64,000 bases of DNA from Emcibacter sp. (GTDB lineage Bacteria; Pseudomonadota; Alphaproteobacteria; Sphingomonadales; Emcibacteraceae). The notes under the pieces are model-generated. The model was not told where the DNA came from. It saw only the letters and a list, made by a program, of their open reading frames with translations, and did not search any database. A program made the translations under genes and the position numbers. How positions within the stretch are numbered: the first letter of the stretch is position 1; each line of letters opens with the position of its first letter. Shown here in pieces: positions 54,907 to 63,974 of the stretch. The stretch covers positions 310,001-374,000 of the forward strand of contig JAJFIQ010000026.1 of assembly GCA_021774785.1 (NCBI GenBank). The letters run 5' to 3'.

Positions 54907-56044
54907 GGCCGAGCACCTCCTTGACACTTGTTACAATTTGGAACGGTGAAATGGGTTGACCGTCAAAACGATTCAGTCCGGAAACCGCCTGTTTATCAAC
55001 CTTGGCCGAGCCGATCTCCAGGATCAATTGTCCTGCATTCATTTCGGCTACCACAAAATGTTTGGCTTTTTTGGTCAGTTTACGAAAGCTCTTGGTGGGG
55101 AAAGGCCAGAGCGTAATCGGCCGGAAAAGACCTGCCTTAACACCCTGTGCGCGAAGTTCCCTCACCGCCTTGCGGGCCGCACGACCGACGACGCCGAGCG
55201 CCACGACTACCACTTCGGCATCCTTGCAGTCAACATCTTCAAAGCTTTCCACCAGATCATTATTGATCTCTATTTTGCCTAGCAGGCGTTGCATGACCGG
55301 TTCAACGACTTCCGCTTTCTGGGTCGGGAAGCCGCTTTCTTCAACGGTCAGACCCGTGGTATGAACTCTATAGCCATCACCGGGGCGCGCCATGGGAGGC
55401 ACACCATCCGCATCGGCTTTATAGGGCGAATAATCTTCCGGCTTGCCTGTGGCCCATTTGCGAACCGTATCTTCATAGGCTGTCACATCGGGCAGAGCGA
55501 AGGTTTCCACCAAATGACCCAGACTTTCATCAAACAGGACGGTCACCGGTATACGCAATTTTTCCGACAGGGCAAAAGCGCGGGCCGTCTGCTCATATAT
55601 TTCTTCCACTGATCCCGGCGTCAAAGCAATTACCGGATGGTCACCATGCGTGCCCCAGCGAGCCTGCATCAAATCACCTTGGGCCGGACGGGTCGGCATC
55701 CCCGTTGACGGGCCGCCGCGCATGACATTGATAATAACACAGGGCACTTCCGCCCCCATGCCGTAGCCGATATTTTCCTGTTTCAGGGAAAAACCAGGTC
55801 CACTTGTGGCGGTCATGGATTTAACCCCGCCCATGGATGCGCCGAGAGTTGCCGCGATTGAGGCAATTTCATCTTCCATCTGAAGAAATACGCCACCTAC
55901 CTTAGGCAGCTCTTTGGCTAATCTTTCCGCAACCTCAGACGATGGCGTGATCGGATATCCGGCATAAAACCGACATCCCGCCGCCACAGCCCCAAGGGCA
56001 CAGGCATGATTGCCTTGTAAATTTACGGTTTCTTGACCAGTCAT
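54899..56044 (-). CDS. 2-oxoacid:ferredoxin oxidoreductase, alpha subunit
   Basis: 381 residues. QGNHACALGAVAAGCRFYAGYPITPSSE is the POR_N pyrimidine-binding start (written here in part), with LQMEDEIASIAATLGASMGG and TATSGPGFSLKQENIGYG. The C-terminal domain ends with FRPITLWPFP, as in KorA/VorB. No gamma fusion, so the gamma subunit is separate. It overlaps the iorB-like gene at its start (ATGA). Confidence 0.93.
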   Translation of the reverse strand: MTGQETVNLQGNHACALGAVAAGCRFYAGYPITPSSEVAERLAKELPKVGGVFLQMEDEIASIAATLGASMGGVKSMTATSGPGFSLKQENIGYGMGAEVPCVIINVMRGGPSTGMPTRPAQGDLMQARWGTHGDHPVIALTPGSVEEIYEQTARAFALSEKLRIPVTVLFDESLGHLVETFALPDVTAYEDTVRKWATGKPEDYSPYKADADGVPPMARPGDGYRVHTTGLTVEESGFPTQKAEVVEPVMQRLLGKIEINNDLVESFEDVDCKDAEVVVVALGVVGRAARKAVRELRAQGVKAGLFRPITLWPFPTKSFRKLTKKAKHFVVAEMNAGQLILEIGSAKVDKQAVSGLNRFDGQPISPFQIVTSVKEVLGHE

Positions 56045-56997
56045 GCGACGGCCTCCTGAGTTATGGGATTAAGGGATATTGCAAAATCCGGGCAGAGCCA
56101 TTCACAAATATGGCAGCCGGTGCATTTTTCCGGTTCCGCCAGTTCTGCCACTTGGTCCTTATTCAGCACAAGACAGCGTTCGGGGCACATTTTGACGCAT
56201 ATGTCACAACCCTTGCACCATTCAGCCGTTATCTCCAACGTGTTGCGAACGCTGTTAAGTTCAGGCTGAACCAGGGGTACAAAGGCCGCGCCTTCCACCG
56301 GCTCACCCTTGCGCGAGCCATCAATCCAGTTCTGTCCCTGATCAAATACGGCTAGATTCACATCAACCGTTTTGGGCGGTACCATCTGAGCAATAACCTT
56401 TTTCCATTCTTCTGTTGGAAAGGTCAGCGTAGTGGATAATGCACCGAGCAACAATGTATTGGCCGCTCTCTCATTACCAGCTCTGGTTGCCATTTCTGTG
56501 GCATCCAGCGCAAAGGCCTCAGCAACTTTTTCCCGCACATCATCAGGGGTATCCTTGGAATAGCCAATGTCCGCGCCCAATATCCGTGAACGACAGGCAA
56601 AGGGCGGCACAATACGTTTGGTATCGGCGATAAATATGCCCGTTCCCGGACGCAGGTAACTCATCCAGCGCAGGCCCTCGGCCCATTCTAGCGCGATAAG
56701 AACATCTGCCTTGCCCATGGGAATAGTTGGTGACCAGACATTACTGCCAAAACGCACATGGCTGAACACCACACCACCACGTTTGGCCATGCCGTGAACC
56801 TCGCTTTGTTTCACTTCATAACCCAGATTCTGACAGATTAGAGCCAGCACCTTTGACACCATGATCACGCCCTGCCCGCCGACACCAACGATCAAAACAT
56901 TGATCGGTTCTTTCGTTTCTTTGGGGTCAAGCTTTGGTGGGTCTGCCAAAACGGCCATGACGCTATTATCTGTTTTCTTTACCTTTGCCATGATCAT
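56041..56997 (-). CDS. iorB: Indolepyruvate oxidoreductase beta-type subunit fused to a 2[4Fe-4S] ferredoxin domain
   Basis: 318 residues. Residues about 32-230 are the IorB/POR gamma-like domain (VLIVGVGGQGVIMVSKVLA; VHGMAKRGGVVFSHVRFG). Residues about 255-310 hold two 4Fe-4S motifs (CKGCDICVKMCPERC and CTGCHICEWLCPDF). Most IorB proteins of about 200 residues lack this fused ferredoxin, which could pass electrons for both the IorA partner and the Kor-type enzyme. Start overlaps the iorA stop (ATGA). Confidence 0.85.
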   Translation of the reverse strand: MIMAKVKKTDNSVMAVLADPPKLDPKETKEPINVLIVGVGGQGVIMVSKVLALICQNLGYEVKQSEVHGMAKRGGVVFSHVRFGSNVWSPTIPMGKADVLIALEWAEGLRWMSYLRPGTGIFIADTKRIVPPFACRSRILGADIGYSKDTPDDVREKVAEAFALDATEMATRAGNERAANTLLLGALSTTLTFPTEEWKKVIAQMVPPKTVDVNLAVFDQGQNWIDGSRKGEPVEGAAFVPLVQPELNSVRNTLEITAEWCKGCDICVKMCPERCLVLNKDQVAELAEPEKCTGCHICEWLCPDFAISLNPITQEAVA

Positions 56998-58850
56998 TCA
57001 ACTCCGCAAGGTTTAGCTTTTGCCGATTTCTGATCCAAAACCACCGTCGGCTGTATAGCACCGGTTGGACAGAATTGAGCACAGACCGAGCATCCTATGC
57101 AGGCCGTTGGGTCAATCTTGACAATATGGCGGCCTTCATACCATTCGTCGCTCCAGATCAAAGCCGGACAGCCCAGATTCATACAGCCCTGACAGGCGTT
57201 GCAATCCTTGGCATCCACACTCATGGACGGACCTTTGATTTTTACCGGATCAAGAACGCAGGGACGGTCAGCAATCAATACTGATACCCCGCGATAGGCA
57301 ATGGACTCGCGCATGGTCTGCATCATGGATGCCGCATCATAGCTGTCGACCCGTTCAATCCATTCCACACCGCAAGCCCGTATCATTTCTTCAAAATTGA
57401 TCTGATGGGTCTGCTCACCACGCAATGTTTTGCCGGTACCGGGGTTCTCCTGACCCCCGGTCATGGCAGTAATATGATTATCAAGCAGAATGACCGTGAT
57501 ATTGGCCTGATTATAAACCGCATCAATCAAGGGCGGTATGCCTGAATGTATGAACGTACTGTCACCGATGGTGGCCACGATAGGTTTGGTTTCGGTACCC
57601 GCCAGATACATACCGGTCGCATTGGCAATGCTCGAGCCCATGGCAACCGTAGTATCAATAGCGGTCAGGGGGTCACCCACTGCCAACGTATAACATCCAA
57701 TATCACCCGCGACCCTGACGTCTAGGCTTCGGATAGCGGTATAGCTCATGGCATGGGGACATCCGGCACAAAGTACCGGCGGGCGGATCAATGGTTCAAA
57801 CTGTGGGCCAAGGGCATTGGCTTCCGGCTCAAGAACGCCGGCCTGTTCAAAACTGATGCGGGTCTGTTCCGGGGAAAGCTCGCCGATGCGCGGGAAGAAT
57901 TCCTTGCCTTCCACTTTCAAACCCCATGTTTTAATCTCATTTTCAATAACCGGCTCCAGTTCCTCAACCACAATCACCCGATCATGCTTGGCACAGAAAT
58001 CCTGTATCAGTTTTTTAGGCAACGGAAAGGACAGGCCAAGTTTCAAGACACTGGCTTCCGGCAAATTTTCCTTCACATAGACATAGCTCATGCTGCTGGT
58101 GATAATGCCAATCTTGGATGAGCCCAACTCCAGACGATTCAAATCAGAGGTTTCAAGTTCCTCTGCCAACCTTTCCAGACGGTCAATGACCACGGGGTGG
58201 CGTTGGCGCGCATGACCGGGTACCATAACATTTTTGCTCACGTCCATATTAAATCCCAGATCATCAGGCGTTACCCGCTCGCTAACCAATACCGGGCTGC
58301 GGGTATGGGAAATACGGGTAGTGCTGCGGACCATGACCGGGGTGTCGTAACGTTCACTAATATCAAAAGCGATCTTAGTATAATCAAGGGCTTCCTGCGC
58401 ATCGCAGGGCTCCAGAACGGGAATTTGCGCAAAGCGTCCAAAAATCCGGCTATCCTGCTCATTCTGTGATGAATGAATACCCGGATCATCACAGACGATC
58501 AGAACCAAACCGCCGTGGGCGCCAATATAGGATTGCGACATCAGGGCATCTGAGGCCACATTCAAGCCCACATGCTTCATCATGGTCATGGCCCGAACAC
58601 CGGAAAAGGAAGCGCCGATGGCCACATCAAGGGCTACCTTTTCATTGGTCGCCCACTGAGCATGTACATCCCCCACCGGATAGCGGCCCATATTTTCCAT
58701 AATTTCCGTACTGGGCGTTCCCGGATAGGCAGAGGCAACCTTAACCCCGGCTTCCCACGCGGCCCGCGCTATGGCCTCATTTCCGGTCATCTGATGGGTT
58801 ATGCCTGTCTTGATCGCGGTTGGCGATGCCTGTTCAGCCTTTGAGCTCAT
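56994..58850 (-). CDS. iorA: Indolepyruvate:ferredoxin oxidoreductase, alpha subunit
   Basis: 618 residues from the ATG at 58850, six bases after GGGAG; the frame is open to 58952 but that part is not conserved. Pyruvate-oxidoreductase domains (MTGNEAIARAAWEAGVKVAS), TPP motif GDSTFIHSGIPPLIDAVYN, and a C-terminal 2[4Fe-4S] domain (CNACQGCMNLGCPAL and CIGCSVCAQFCPTGAI). It oxidises aryl pyruvates (indolepyruvate, phenylpyruvate) to aryl acetyl-CoA. It is first in the operon and divergent from ubiT over 329 bp. Confidence 0.93.
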   Translation of the reverse strand: MSSKAEQASPTAIKTGITHQMTGNEAIARAAWEAGVKVASAYPGTPSTEIMENMGRYPVGDVHAQWATNEKVALDVAIGASFSGVRAMTMMKHVGLNVASDALMSQSYIGAHGGLVLIVCDDPGIHSSQNEQDSRIFGRFAQIPVLEPCDAQEALDYTKIAFDISERYDTPVMVRSTTRISHTRSPVLVSERVTPDDLGFNMDVSKNVMVPGHARQRHPVVIDRLERLAEELETSDLNRLELGSSKIGIITSSMSYVYVKENLPEASVLKLGLSFPLPKKLIQDFCAKHDRVIVVEELEPVIENEIKTWGLKVEGKEFFPRIGELSPEQTRISFEQAGVLEPEANALGPQFEPLIRPPVLCAGCPHAMSYTAIRSLDVRVAGDIGCYTLAVGDPLTAIDTTVAMGSSIANATGMYLAGTETKPIVATIGDSTFIHSGIPPLIDAVYNQANITVILLDNHITAMTGGQENPGTGKTLRGEQTHQINFEEMIRACGVEWIERVDSYDAASMMQTMRESIAYRGVSVLIADRPCVLDPVKIKGPSMSVDAKDCNACQGCMNLGCPALIWSDEWYEGRHIVKIDPTACIGCSVCAQFCPTGAIQPTVVLDQKSAKAKPCGVE

Positions 58851-59179
58851 GCTCATCTCCCGTTGATAGTGATACAATAATTTATATAAATCCAAATAAA
58901 ATGTATCATATTTATAAATTTTAGCAAGTATAAAACATTGGATTTGCATCAATTGAGGAAAGAAAAAATCTCATATTTTTACTTATAAGAAAGAAAATTT
59001 CCCGAACGGTCGGTTAACTAATTGTTATTTCACAGTTTTACCAATTGATATAAGCCGGAAAAAAATTTCCCCTGCTTCTGAAACATCAACAAAAACAGGT
59101 CATTACACATGTTATTCATTGATATGGATCAATCATAGGAGCGGCCAAATAGGCTATAAAATGCCTTAATGTAACGATT
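58851..59179. promoter_or_regulatory. Divergent region iorA / ubiT with FNR-type site and class II promoter
   Basis: A perfect FNR/ANR consensus TTGATATGGATCAA is at 59119-59132 (TTGAT-N4-ATCAA). A -10-like TATAAA at 59155-59160 places the start near 59167, so the site is centred about 41.5 bp upstream, the class II activation geometry. This predicts oxygen-controlled transcription of ubiTUV. The left half of the gap (58851-59040) is AT-rich with only a weak, mis-spaced TTGGATTTGCATCAA near 58939 toward iorA. Confidence 0.8.
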
Positions 59180-59899
59180 ATGGCTGGAAAATTCCGACTC
59201 ATGTCCTCCAAAACAGAAAATCACACGGCTCATGAAGCCTTCTCACCCCTGCTTGTAGCAGGGATGGTGATCCGGCCTTTGCCTGTGGCCCCGTTAAACC
59301 GGCTCTTACAGCATTTGACCGCTCACATTCAGATTAATCATCCGGCAATTCTGGAAAGGCTGCGTCCCCTCAATGGAAAACACTTTCTTATATGCCCCGC
59401 CGACATTCCCCATGAAATGCGTCTTATCGTTGGTGATGGTCACGTGGAATGCCTGATAGAAGATGAATTTATGGGTCCGGTGGATGTGACCATCTCCGGC
59501 CCTTTTTTATCGCTAATGGATATGATGGACGGTAAAGTGGACGGTGATGCGCTATTCTTCTCCCGCAATCTTACCGTAGAGGGAGATACAGAAGCCCTGC
59601 TTACCCTGCGCAATGCCATGGACAGTGACGACATTGACCTGCGTGCAGAAATTCTGGCGAGTTTTGGCCCGCTGAAAAGTCCGTTAGCCGCAGCCTTAAA
59701 TATCGGTGAGTATCTGTTTCATAGCCTGTCCCGTGATATGAGCAGCCTCAGTCACGCTTTGACCAAACCGTTATCAAATCGCTGTGACGGTCTGGAACAG
59801 GAAAATCAGGGTCTTCACGATAAGGTGGCGCAATTGGACAAGATGCTCACCAAAACACAGAATAGGCTGCAAAGCTTAAGCCGAAAGACAAGCCTATGA
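59180..59899 (+). CDS. ubiT: UbiT, SCP2-domain lipid carrier for O2-independent ubiquinone synthesis
   Basis: 239 residues from 59180, or 232 from the ATG at 59201, which suits the predicted transcription start better. The SCP2-like sterol-binding domain (about 15-170) includes LLVAGMVIRPLPVAPLNRLL, ADIPHEMRLIVGDG, GDALFFSRNLTVEGDTEALL and DSDDIDLRAEILAS. The C-terminal 60 residues look helical or coiled. UbiT binds ubiquinone intermediates for the UbiU-UbiV hydroxylases. The operon order ubiT-ubiU-ubiV and overlap with ubiU (ATGA-type) confirm it. Confidence 0.92.
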   Translation: MAGKFRLMSSKTENHTAHEAFSPLLVAGMVIRPLPVAPLNRLLQHLTAHIQINHPAILERLRPLNGKHFLICPADIPHEMRLIVGDGHVECLIEDEFMGPVDVTISGPFLSLMDMMDGKVDGDALFFSRNLTVEGDTEALLTLRNAMDSDDIDLRAEILASFGPLKSPLAAALNIGEYLFHSLSRDMSSLSHALTKPLSNRCDGLEQENQGLHDKVAQLDKMLTKTQNRLQSLSRKTSL

Positions 59900-60879
59900 C
59901 AAAGTTAGAACTCGTCTGTCCCGCTGGCACCCCTGCGGCCCTACGCGTTGCCGTGGATGCGGGAGCCGATGCGGTTTATATGGGGTTTCGCGACGAAACC
60001 AATGCTCGAAATTTTCCGGGCCTGAATTTCTCCGTTGATGAGCTTTCCGAAGCCCTAGATTATGCCCATGCGGCGGGGGCGAAAGTGCTTTTGGCGGTAA
60101 ATACCTATGCGGCGGCGGGCAATAGCGAACCATGGATAAAGGCTGTGGATAATGCAGCAAAATTAAACGTTGATGCCATCATCATGGCAGATATAGGCTT
60201 GCTGGATTATGCCCACCGCACCCATCCTGATCTGCGACTGCATCTGTCTGTGCAGGCTTCGGCCTCCAATGCGGTAGCCATTAATCATTATACAAAAGAA
60301 TTCAATATCCGGCGTGTGGTTCTGCCGCGCGTGCTGACCGTGCCGGAAATCCGCGACATCAATAGCAAGATCGCCATCAACACAGAGGTATTTGCCTTTG
60401 GCGGCATGTGTCCCATGGCAGAAGGCCGGTGCAGCATGTCATCCTATATTACCGGAAAATCCCCCAATATGAACGGCGTATGCTCGCCCGCCAGCCATGT
60501 GACTTATATTCAGCAGGGTCATGACCTCAAAACCAATCTGGCGGATTTCACCATCAATAAATTCGGGCCAAATGAGCAAGCGGGTTATCCCACCCTGTGC
60601 AAAGGACGGTTTACGGCAAATGAAGAAACAGGCTATCTGTTCGAGGAGCCAACCAGTCTGAATGCCACCGGTATCTTGCTGGAACTGATGGAAGCCGGGG
60701 TCACCGCCCTTAAAATCGAAGGCCGTCAGCGCAGCAAGGCTTATGTGCGTGAAGTGGTGCAGAATTTCCGTGCCGCCATTGATGCTGCCGAGCAGGGTGA
60801 ACGGATGGTCATAGAAATGGATAACCTGTCCGAAGGTGGACAGAATACAACGGGGGCCTATAATAAAAAATGGATGTAA
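59896..60879 (+). CDS. ubiU: UbiU, [4Fe-4S] U32-family hydroxylase subunit for anaerobic ubiquinone synthesis
   Basis: 327 residues. Peptidase-U32 fold (LELVCPAGTPAALRVAVDAG; VYMGFRDETNARNFPG). Cluster ligands Cys172, Cys179, Cys196 and Cys235 (GGMCPMAEGRC, GVCSPAS, LCKGRF) have exactly the spacing of E. coli UbiU. With UbiV it hydroxylates the quinone ring using prephenate as oxygen donor. The last bases overlap ubiV. Confidence 0.95.
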   Translation: MTKLELVCPAGTPAALRVAVDAGADAVYMGFRDETNARNFPGLNFSVDELSEALDYAHAAGAKVLLAVNTYAAAGNSEPWIKAVDNAAKLNVDAIIMADIGLLDYAHRTHPDLRLHLSVQASASNAVAINHYTKEFNIRRVVLPRVLTVPEIRDINSKIAINTEVFAFGGMCPMAEGRCSMSSYITGKSPNMNGVCSPASHVTYIQQGHDLKTNLADFTINKFGPNEQAGYPTLCKGRFTANEETGYLFEEPTSLNATGILLELMEAGVTALKIEGRQRSKAYVREVVQNFRAAIDAAEQGERMVIEMDNLSEGGQNTTGAYNKKWM

Positions 60880-61778
60880 TGAATAACGCTAAACTTTCAC
60901 TTGGACCATTATTATTTAATTGGGATAGTGACAAAATCCGTGATTTTTATTTTGCCATCGCCGATGAAGCCCCCATAGACTATGTCTATCTGGGCGAAGT
61001 GGTTTGCGCAAAAAGACTGGCCGGCAAAAACTATTTGCCCGAGGTGGTGGAGCGACTGGATAATGCCGGTAAAAAGATTATCTTTTCCGGTCTTATGCTG
61101 GTGCTCGATAACAGAGATATGACCGCACTGGAAAGCGTAGCTGCCATGGCCCCGGAATATCTGATTGAAGCCAATGATATGTCCGCCGTGAGCATGTTGT
61201 GGCAGCAAAATCATGCCATCGGACCCTTTATCAATATCTATAATGAAGCGACCCTGAAATATTATGAGGACGGGGGGGCCACGCGTATCTCCCTGCCGCC
61301 GGAACTGCCTGCAAAATCACTTCGCGCCCTAGCAAAGGTCGCCCGGTCAGAACTGGAGGTGCAGATATTTGGTCGCCTGCCACTAGCCATATCTTCGCGC
61401 TGTTACCATGCCCGTGCCCACAAGCTACACAAGGATGGCTGCCAGTATGTATGCGAAAAGGATCCGGACGGCATGACGGTAGATACCATGGACGGGCAGA
61501 AGTTTCTGACCATCAACGGTCTGCAAACCCTGTCCTACAGCTATTGTAATCTGATGGCAGAGCTGCCGGAGCTTGGGCAGATGGGCATTCAGAATTTCCG
61601 CCTCTCGCCCCATGATGTGGATATGGTTAAAGTTAGCCGCATATACCGGAACCGTCTTGATGGAAAAATTGACCTTGAAGAAGCAAACGACATTCTGGAA
61701 GCGGAAATGTTTGCCACCCGCTTTTCCAATGGTTATTATCACGACGAACCCGGCCAGAAACAGGTCGAAACATCATAA
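60870..61778 (+). CDS. ubiV: UbiV, [4Fe-4S] U32-family hydroxylase subunit for anaerobic ubiquinone synthesis
   Basis: 302 residues. Starts SLGPLLFNWDSDKIRDFY; first ligand Cys46 (GEVVCAKRL) and the later triple C-x12-C-x3-C (SSRCYHARAHKLHKDGC, YVCEKD) match the E. coli UbiV ligands. The start is at 60870 or at 60879, where TAATG joins it to the ubiU stop. Forms the UbiU-UbiV heterodimer. Confidence 0.95.
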   Translation: MDVMNNAKLSLGPLLFNWDSDKIRDFYFAIADEAPIDYVYLGEVVCAKRLAGKNYLPEVVERLDNAGKKIIFSGLMLVLDNRDMTALESVAAMAPEYLIEANDMSAVSMLWQQNHAIGPFINIYNEATLKYYEDGGATRISLPPELPAKSLRALAKVARSELEVQIFGRLPLAISSRCYHARAHKLHKDGCQYVCEKDPDGMTVDTMDGQKFLTINGLQTLSYSYCNLMAELPELGQMGIQNFRLSPHDVDMVKVSRIYRNRLDGKIDLEEANDILEAEMFATRFSNGYYHDEPGQKQVETS

Positions 61779-61797
61779 AATCTTTATGTACGACAAA

Positions 61798-63092
61798 TTA
61801 TTCTGAATTCTTGCCCGCCGCAAGAGTGTTTCTGAACCAGGCAACATCTTCTTCTGAATAAAATAACGCTATCTGGCCAATAAATTGATCCGTAGTGACA
61901 ACCTTTGATCGGTAAGTTGATTTTATTAAATCAAAAAATTGCTTGTCTGGCGTTTTTTGACGTAGTTGGTGAAGAAGATATGCCCCCTTTTGATAGAGAA
62001 CTTCTTGAGCCTTTTTATGGGTCCGCGATATACCCATGATCGGCGGCAGGGTGTAAAAACTTTCCTGTGCCTTCTGCCAAAGAGCCGTCACATATTTCTC
62101 ACCATATTTTGCCCTAAGTGCCATGAAGGAAGAATAATCAGAAAAAGCTTCATTTAACCAATCCTGCCAGCTGTTGATGTCCGCTTTATTCCACCAAAAA
62201 TGACCAATTTCATGGGCCGTCACTTTAAAAAGTGAACGATATTCAGACATGTCCATCTTTGTCATTACAGCAAAGTTCCCCCGTGAATATGACGGGCCAT
62301 TTTTCCGGGTCGTCATAATAAAATGATAATTTGACTTCTGTGAAGAGAGTGGCCCAAAATTTTTGCTGTAAAGCAGATGAATAGCCCCGATATCGTCAGA
62401 AAGGTGTCTTACAATCTCTGGGCTTGTTCCCATATGACTGAGCAAGAGTTCTGATGATCCAAATTTATAAGACCGTGTTTCGAGATTTAGCGAGGCAAAA
62501 AACACAATATCAAAAACCTCTCCTTCATTCTCAAGATACCACAAATTCGGCGCCTTTAGGGAAACGTCAGCGTTTCCGGCTACCCTGACACCGCTTGGCA
62601 CTTTCATGTTCAGGCTATAGCTAAATTTTTCATTATTTTCAGAAACAAGAAACCAAGCCGAATAATAACCAAATTCTATATCTGTTGTTGCCAGGAATTC
62701 ATCGGACAGATAATTTACGGCTGAGAGGGGAATTTCATAAGTTATATGAAGTCTTCTGTTTTTCCCCTATTCTGTGCCACTTCAATGGTCAACCGTTTAC
62801 CGTCATTAATGAAACTATTTGGGCTGGGGTCATTGATTAAAAAATCAAAACCCGTTTTATGACCGTCAAGTGTAACCGATTTTATTTTGGCCAACTTATG
62901 CAATGTGAATTTTGTTGACGCCTTACTATCCACATCAATCACTATGATAGTATCAACAATTAAACTTGTATAATCTTTGATGATTTCGGCGGTAATTTGA
63001 TAGTATTTTACAAAATTTTCTGCATAAACAATCTGTGAAAAGCCAACAAACAATAGTATATTCATTAACAAAATACGGATACAGGAATACAT
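61798..63092 (-). pseudogene. M1-like (gluzincin) metallopeptidase, two frames joined at a slippery site
   Basis: The upstream frame (63092-62742) codes a signal peptide (MYSCIRILLMNILLFVGFSQIVYAE, in part) and the first N-terminal domain. The downstream frame is open from the same place to 61798 and holds the zinc site HEIGHFWW with the Glu of NEAFSDY. Joined, they make about 430 residues of a periplasmic, truncated M1-type peptidase. The junction at 62759-62767 reads, on the coding strand, AGG GGA AAA ACA, so a -1 shift on G-GGA-AAA continues NRGKNRRLHITYEI without loss. It is either programmed frameshifting, a one-base deletion or a sequence error. Confidence 0.8.
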
Positions 63093-63265
63093 TTATTTCT
63101 CTTTACTGTTTGAATTTTCAGAACTCTATATTATCTTTACCGAACGGGAAAGACTTATTATAACAAGATGTAAAAGTGATTATACACACATTTTCCAACG
63201 GCTATTATCACGCTGTAACTGGCCTAAAATAGGCCACGGCATGATGAAATGAAAAAAAACGGGGT

Positions 63266-63925
63266 ATGAACCATATGGATTCTTACGCAAAACTCCTTGA
63301 TGGCTATGCTAAATTTCACAAGCAATATCTCGACAAGGAGAATGACACATGGCGCAACTGGGCCAAAACCGGACAAAACCCCAAGGTTATGTTCATAGCC
63401 TGTAGTGACAGCAGGGTTAACCCGGTAATCATCACCCACGCAGGGCTGGGCGAAATATTCATTGTAAATAATGTGGCCAATCTGGTTCCGCCCTATAAAC
63501 AGGATGCGGAAACCTATCACGGCACCAGCGCGGCTATAGAATTTGCCGTCACCCAGTTAAAGGTGGAACATATCATCATCATGGGTCATAGCGGCTGCGG
63601 GGGCATCCGGGCCTTAATGGCGGGTCATGATGATGACATAAAAAAAGATGCCGAATTCAGCTTTATCCGTCCATGGATGCAAATCGTTGATGAAGCAGCC
63701 GAATTTAGCCCTGAAGAAAAAGCCTCATCAAGTATAGATACCCGCGCCACCATCTGTGAACAACGCGCCAGCTTGATTTCCCTCAACAACCTTGCCACAT
63801 TTCCCTGGGTCAAGGATGCCATACTGGAAGACCGGCTGAAAATACACGCCTGGCACTATGATATTGGCAGCGGTATATTGCTGGAATATAATGCAGAAAC
63901 AGAACAGTTCGAAGAATTGATTTAG
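63266..63925 (+). CDS. Beta-class carbonic anhydrase
   Basis: 219 residues. Zinc ligands CSDSR (FIACSDSRVNP) and HSGC (IMGHSGCGGIRALM), with the Asp/Arg dyad in the first motif. Interconverts CO2 and bicarbonate in the cytoplasm. The start is at 63266 or the ATG at 63275. Alone on the plus strand after 173 bp of AT-rich spacer that shows no other gene. Confidence 0.95.
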   Translation: MNHMDSYAKLLDGYAKFHKQYLDKENDTWRNWAKTGQNPKVMFIACSDSRVNPVIITHAGLGEIFIVNNVANLVPPYKQDAETYHGTSAAIEFAVTQLKVEHIIIMGHSGCGGIRALMAGHDDDIKKDAEFSFIRPWMQIVDEAAEFSPEEKASSSIDTRATICEQRASLISLNNLATFPWVKDAILEDRLKIHAWHYDIGSGILLEYNAETEQFEELI

Positions 63926-63945
63926 GTGTCATCCCCTAACGACAT

Positions 63946-63974
63946 TGTCACCCTGAATTTAGTTCAGGGTCCAT
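63946..63974. repeat. Palindromic repeat, CCCTGAA-N5-TTCAGGG type
   Basis: The hairpin CCCTGAATTTAGTTCAGGG at 63951-63969 with flanking GTCA and TCCATG resembles short palindromic repeats dispersed in alphaproteobacterial genomes. It may also end the carbonic anhydrase transcript. Only one copy is in the window, so repeat status rests on familiarity with the motif. Confidence 0.5.

Noticed and set aside
58851-58952. Longer N-terminus for iorA
   Set aside because: The 34 extra residues (rich in Tyr, Leu and Lys) are upstream of a proper GGGAG ribosome site and absent from the family start.
58936-58955. Second FNR-like site TTGGATTTGCATCAA toward iorA
   Set aside because: The half-sites are 15 bp overall, not 14, and the left half mismatches the consensus.
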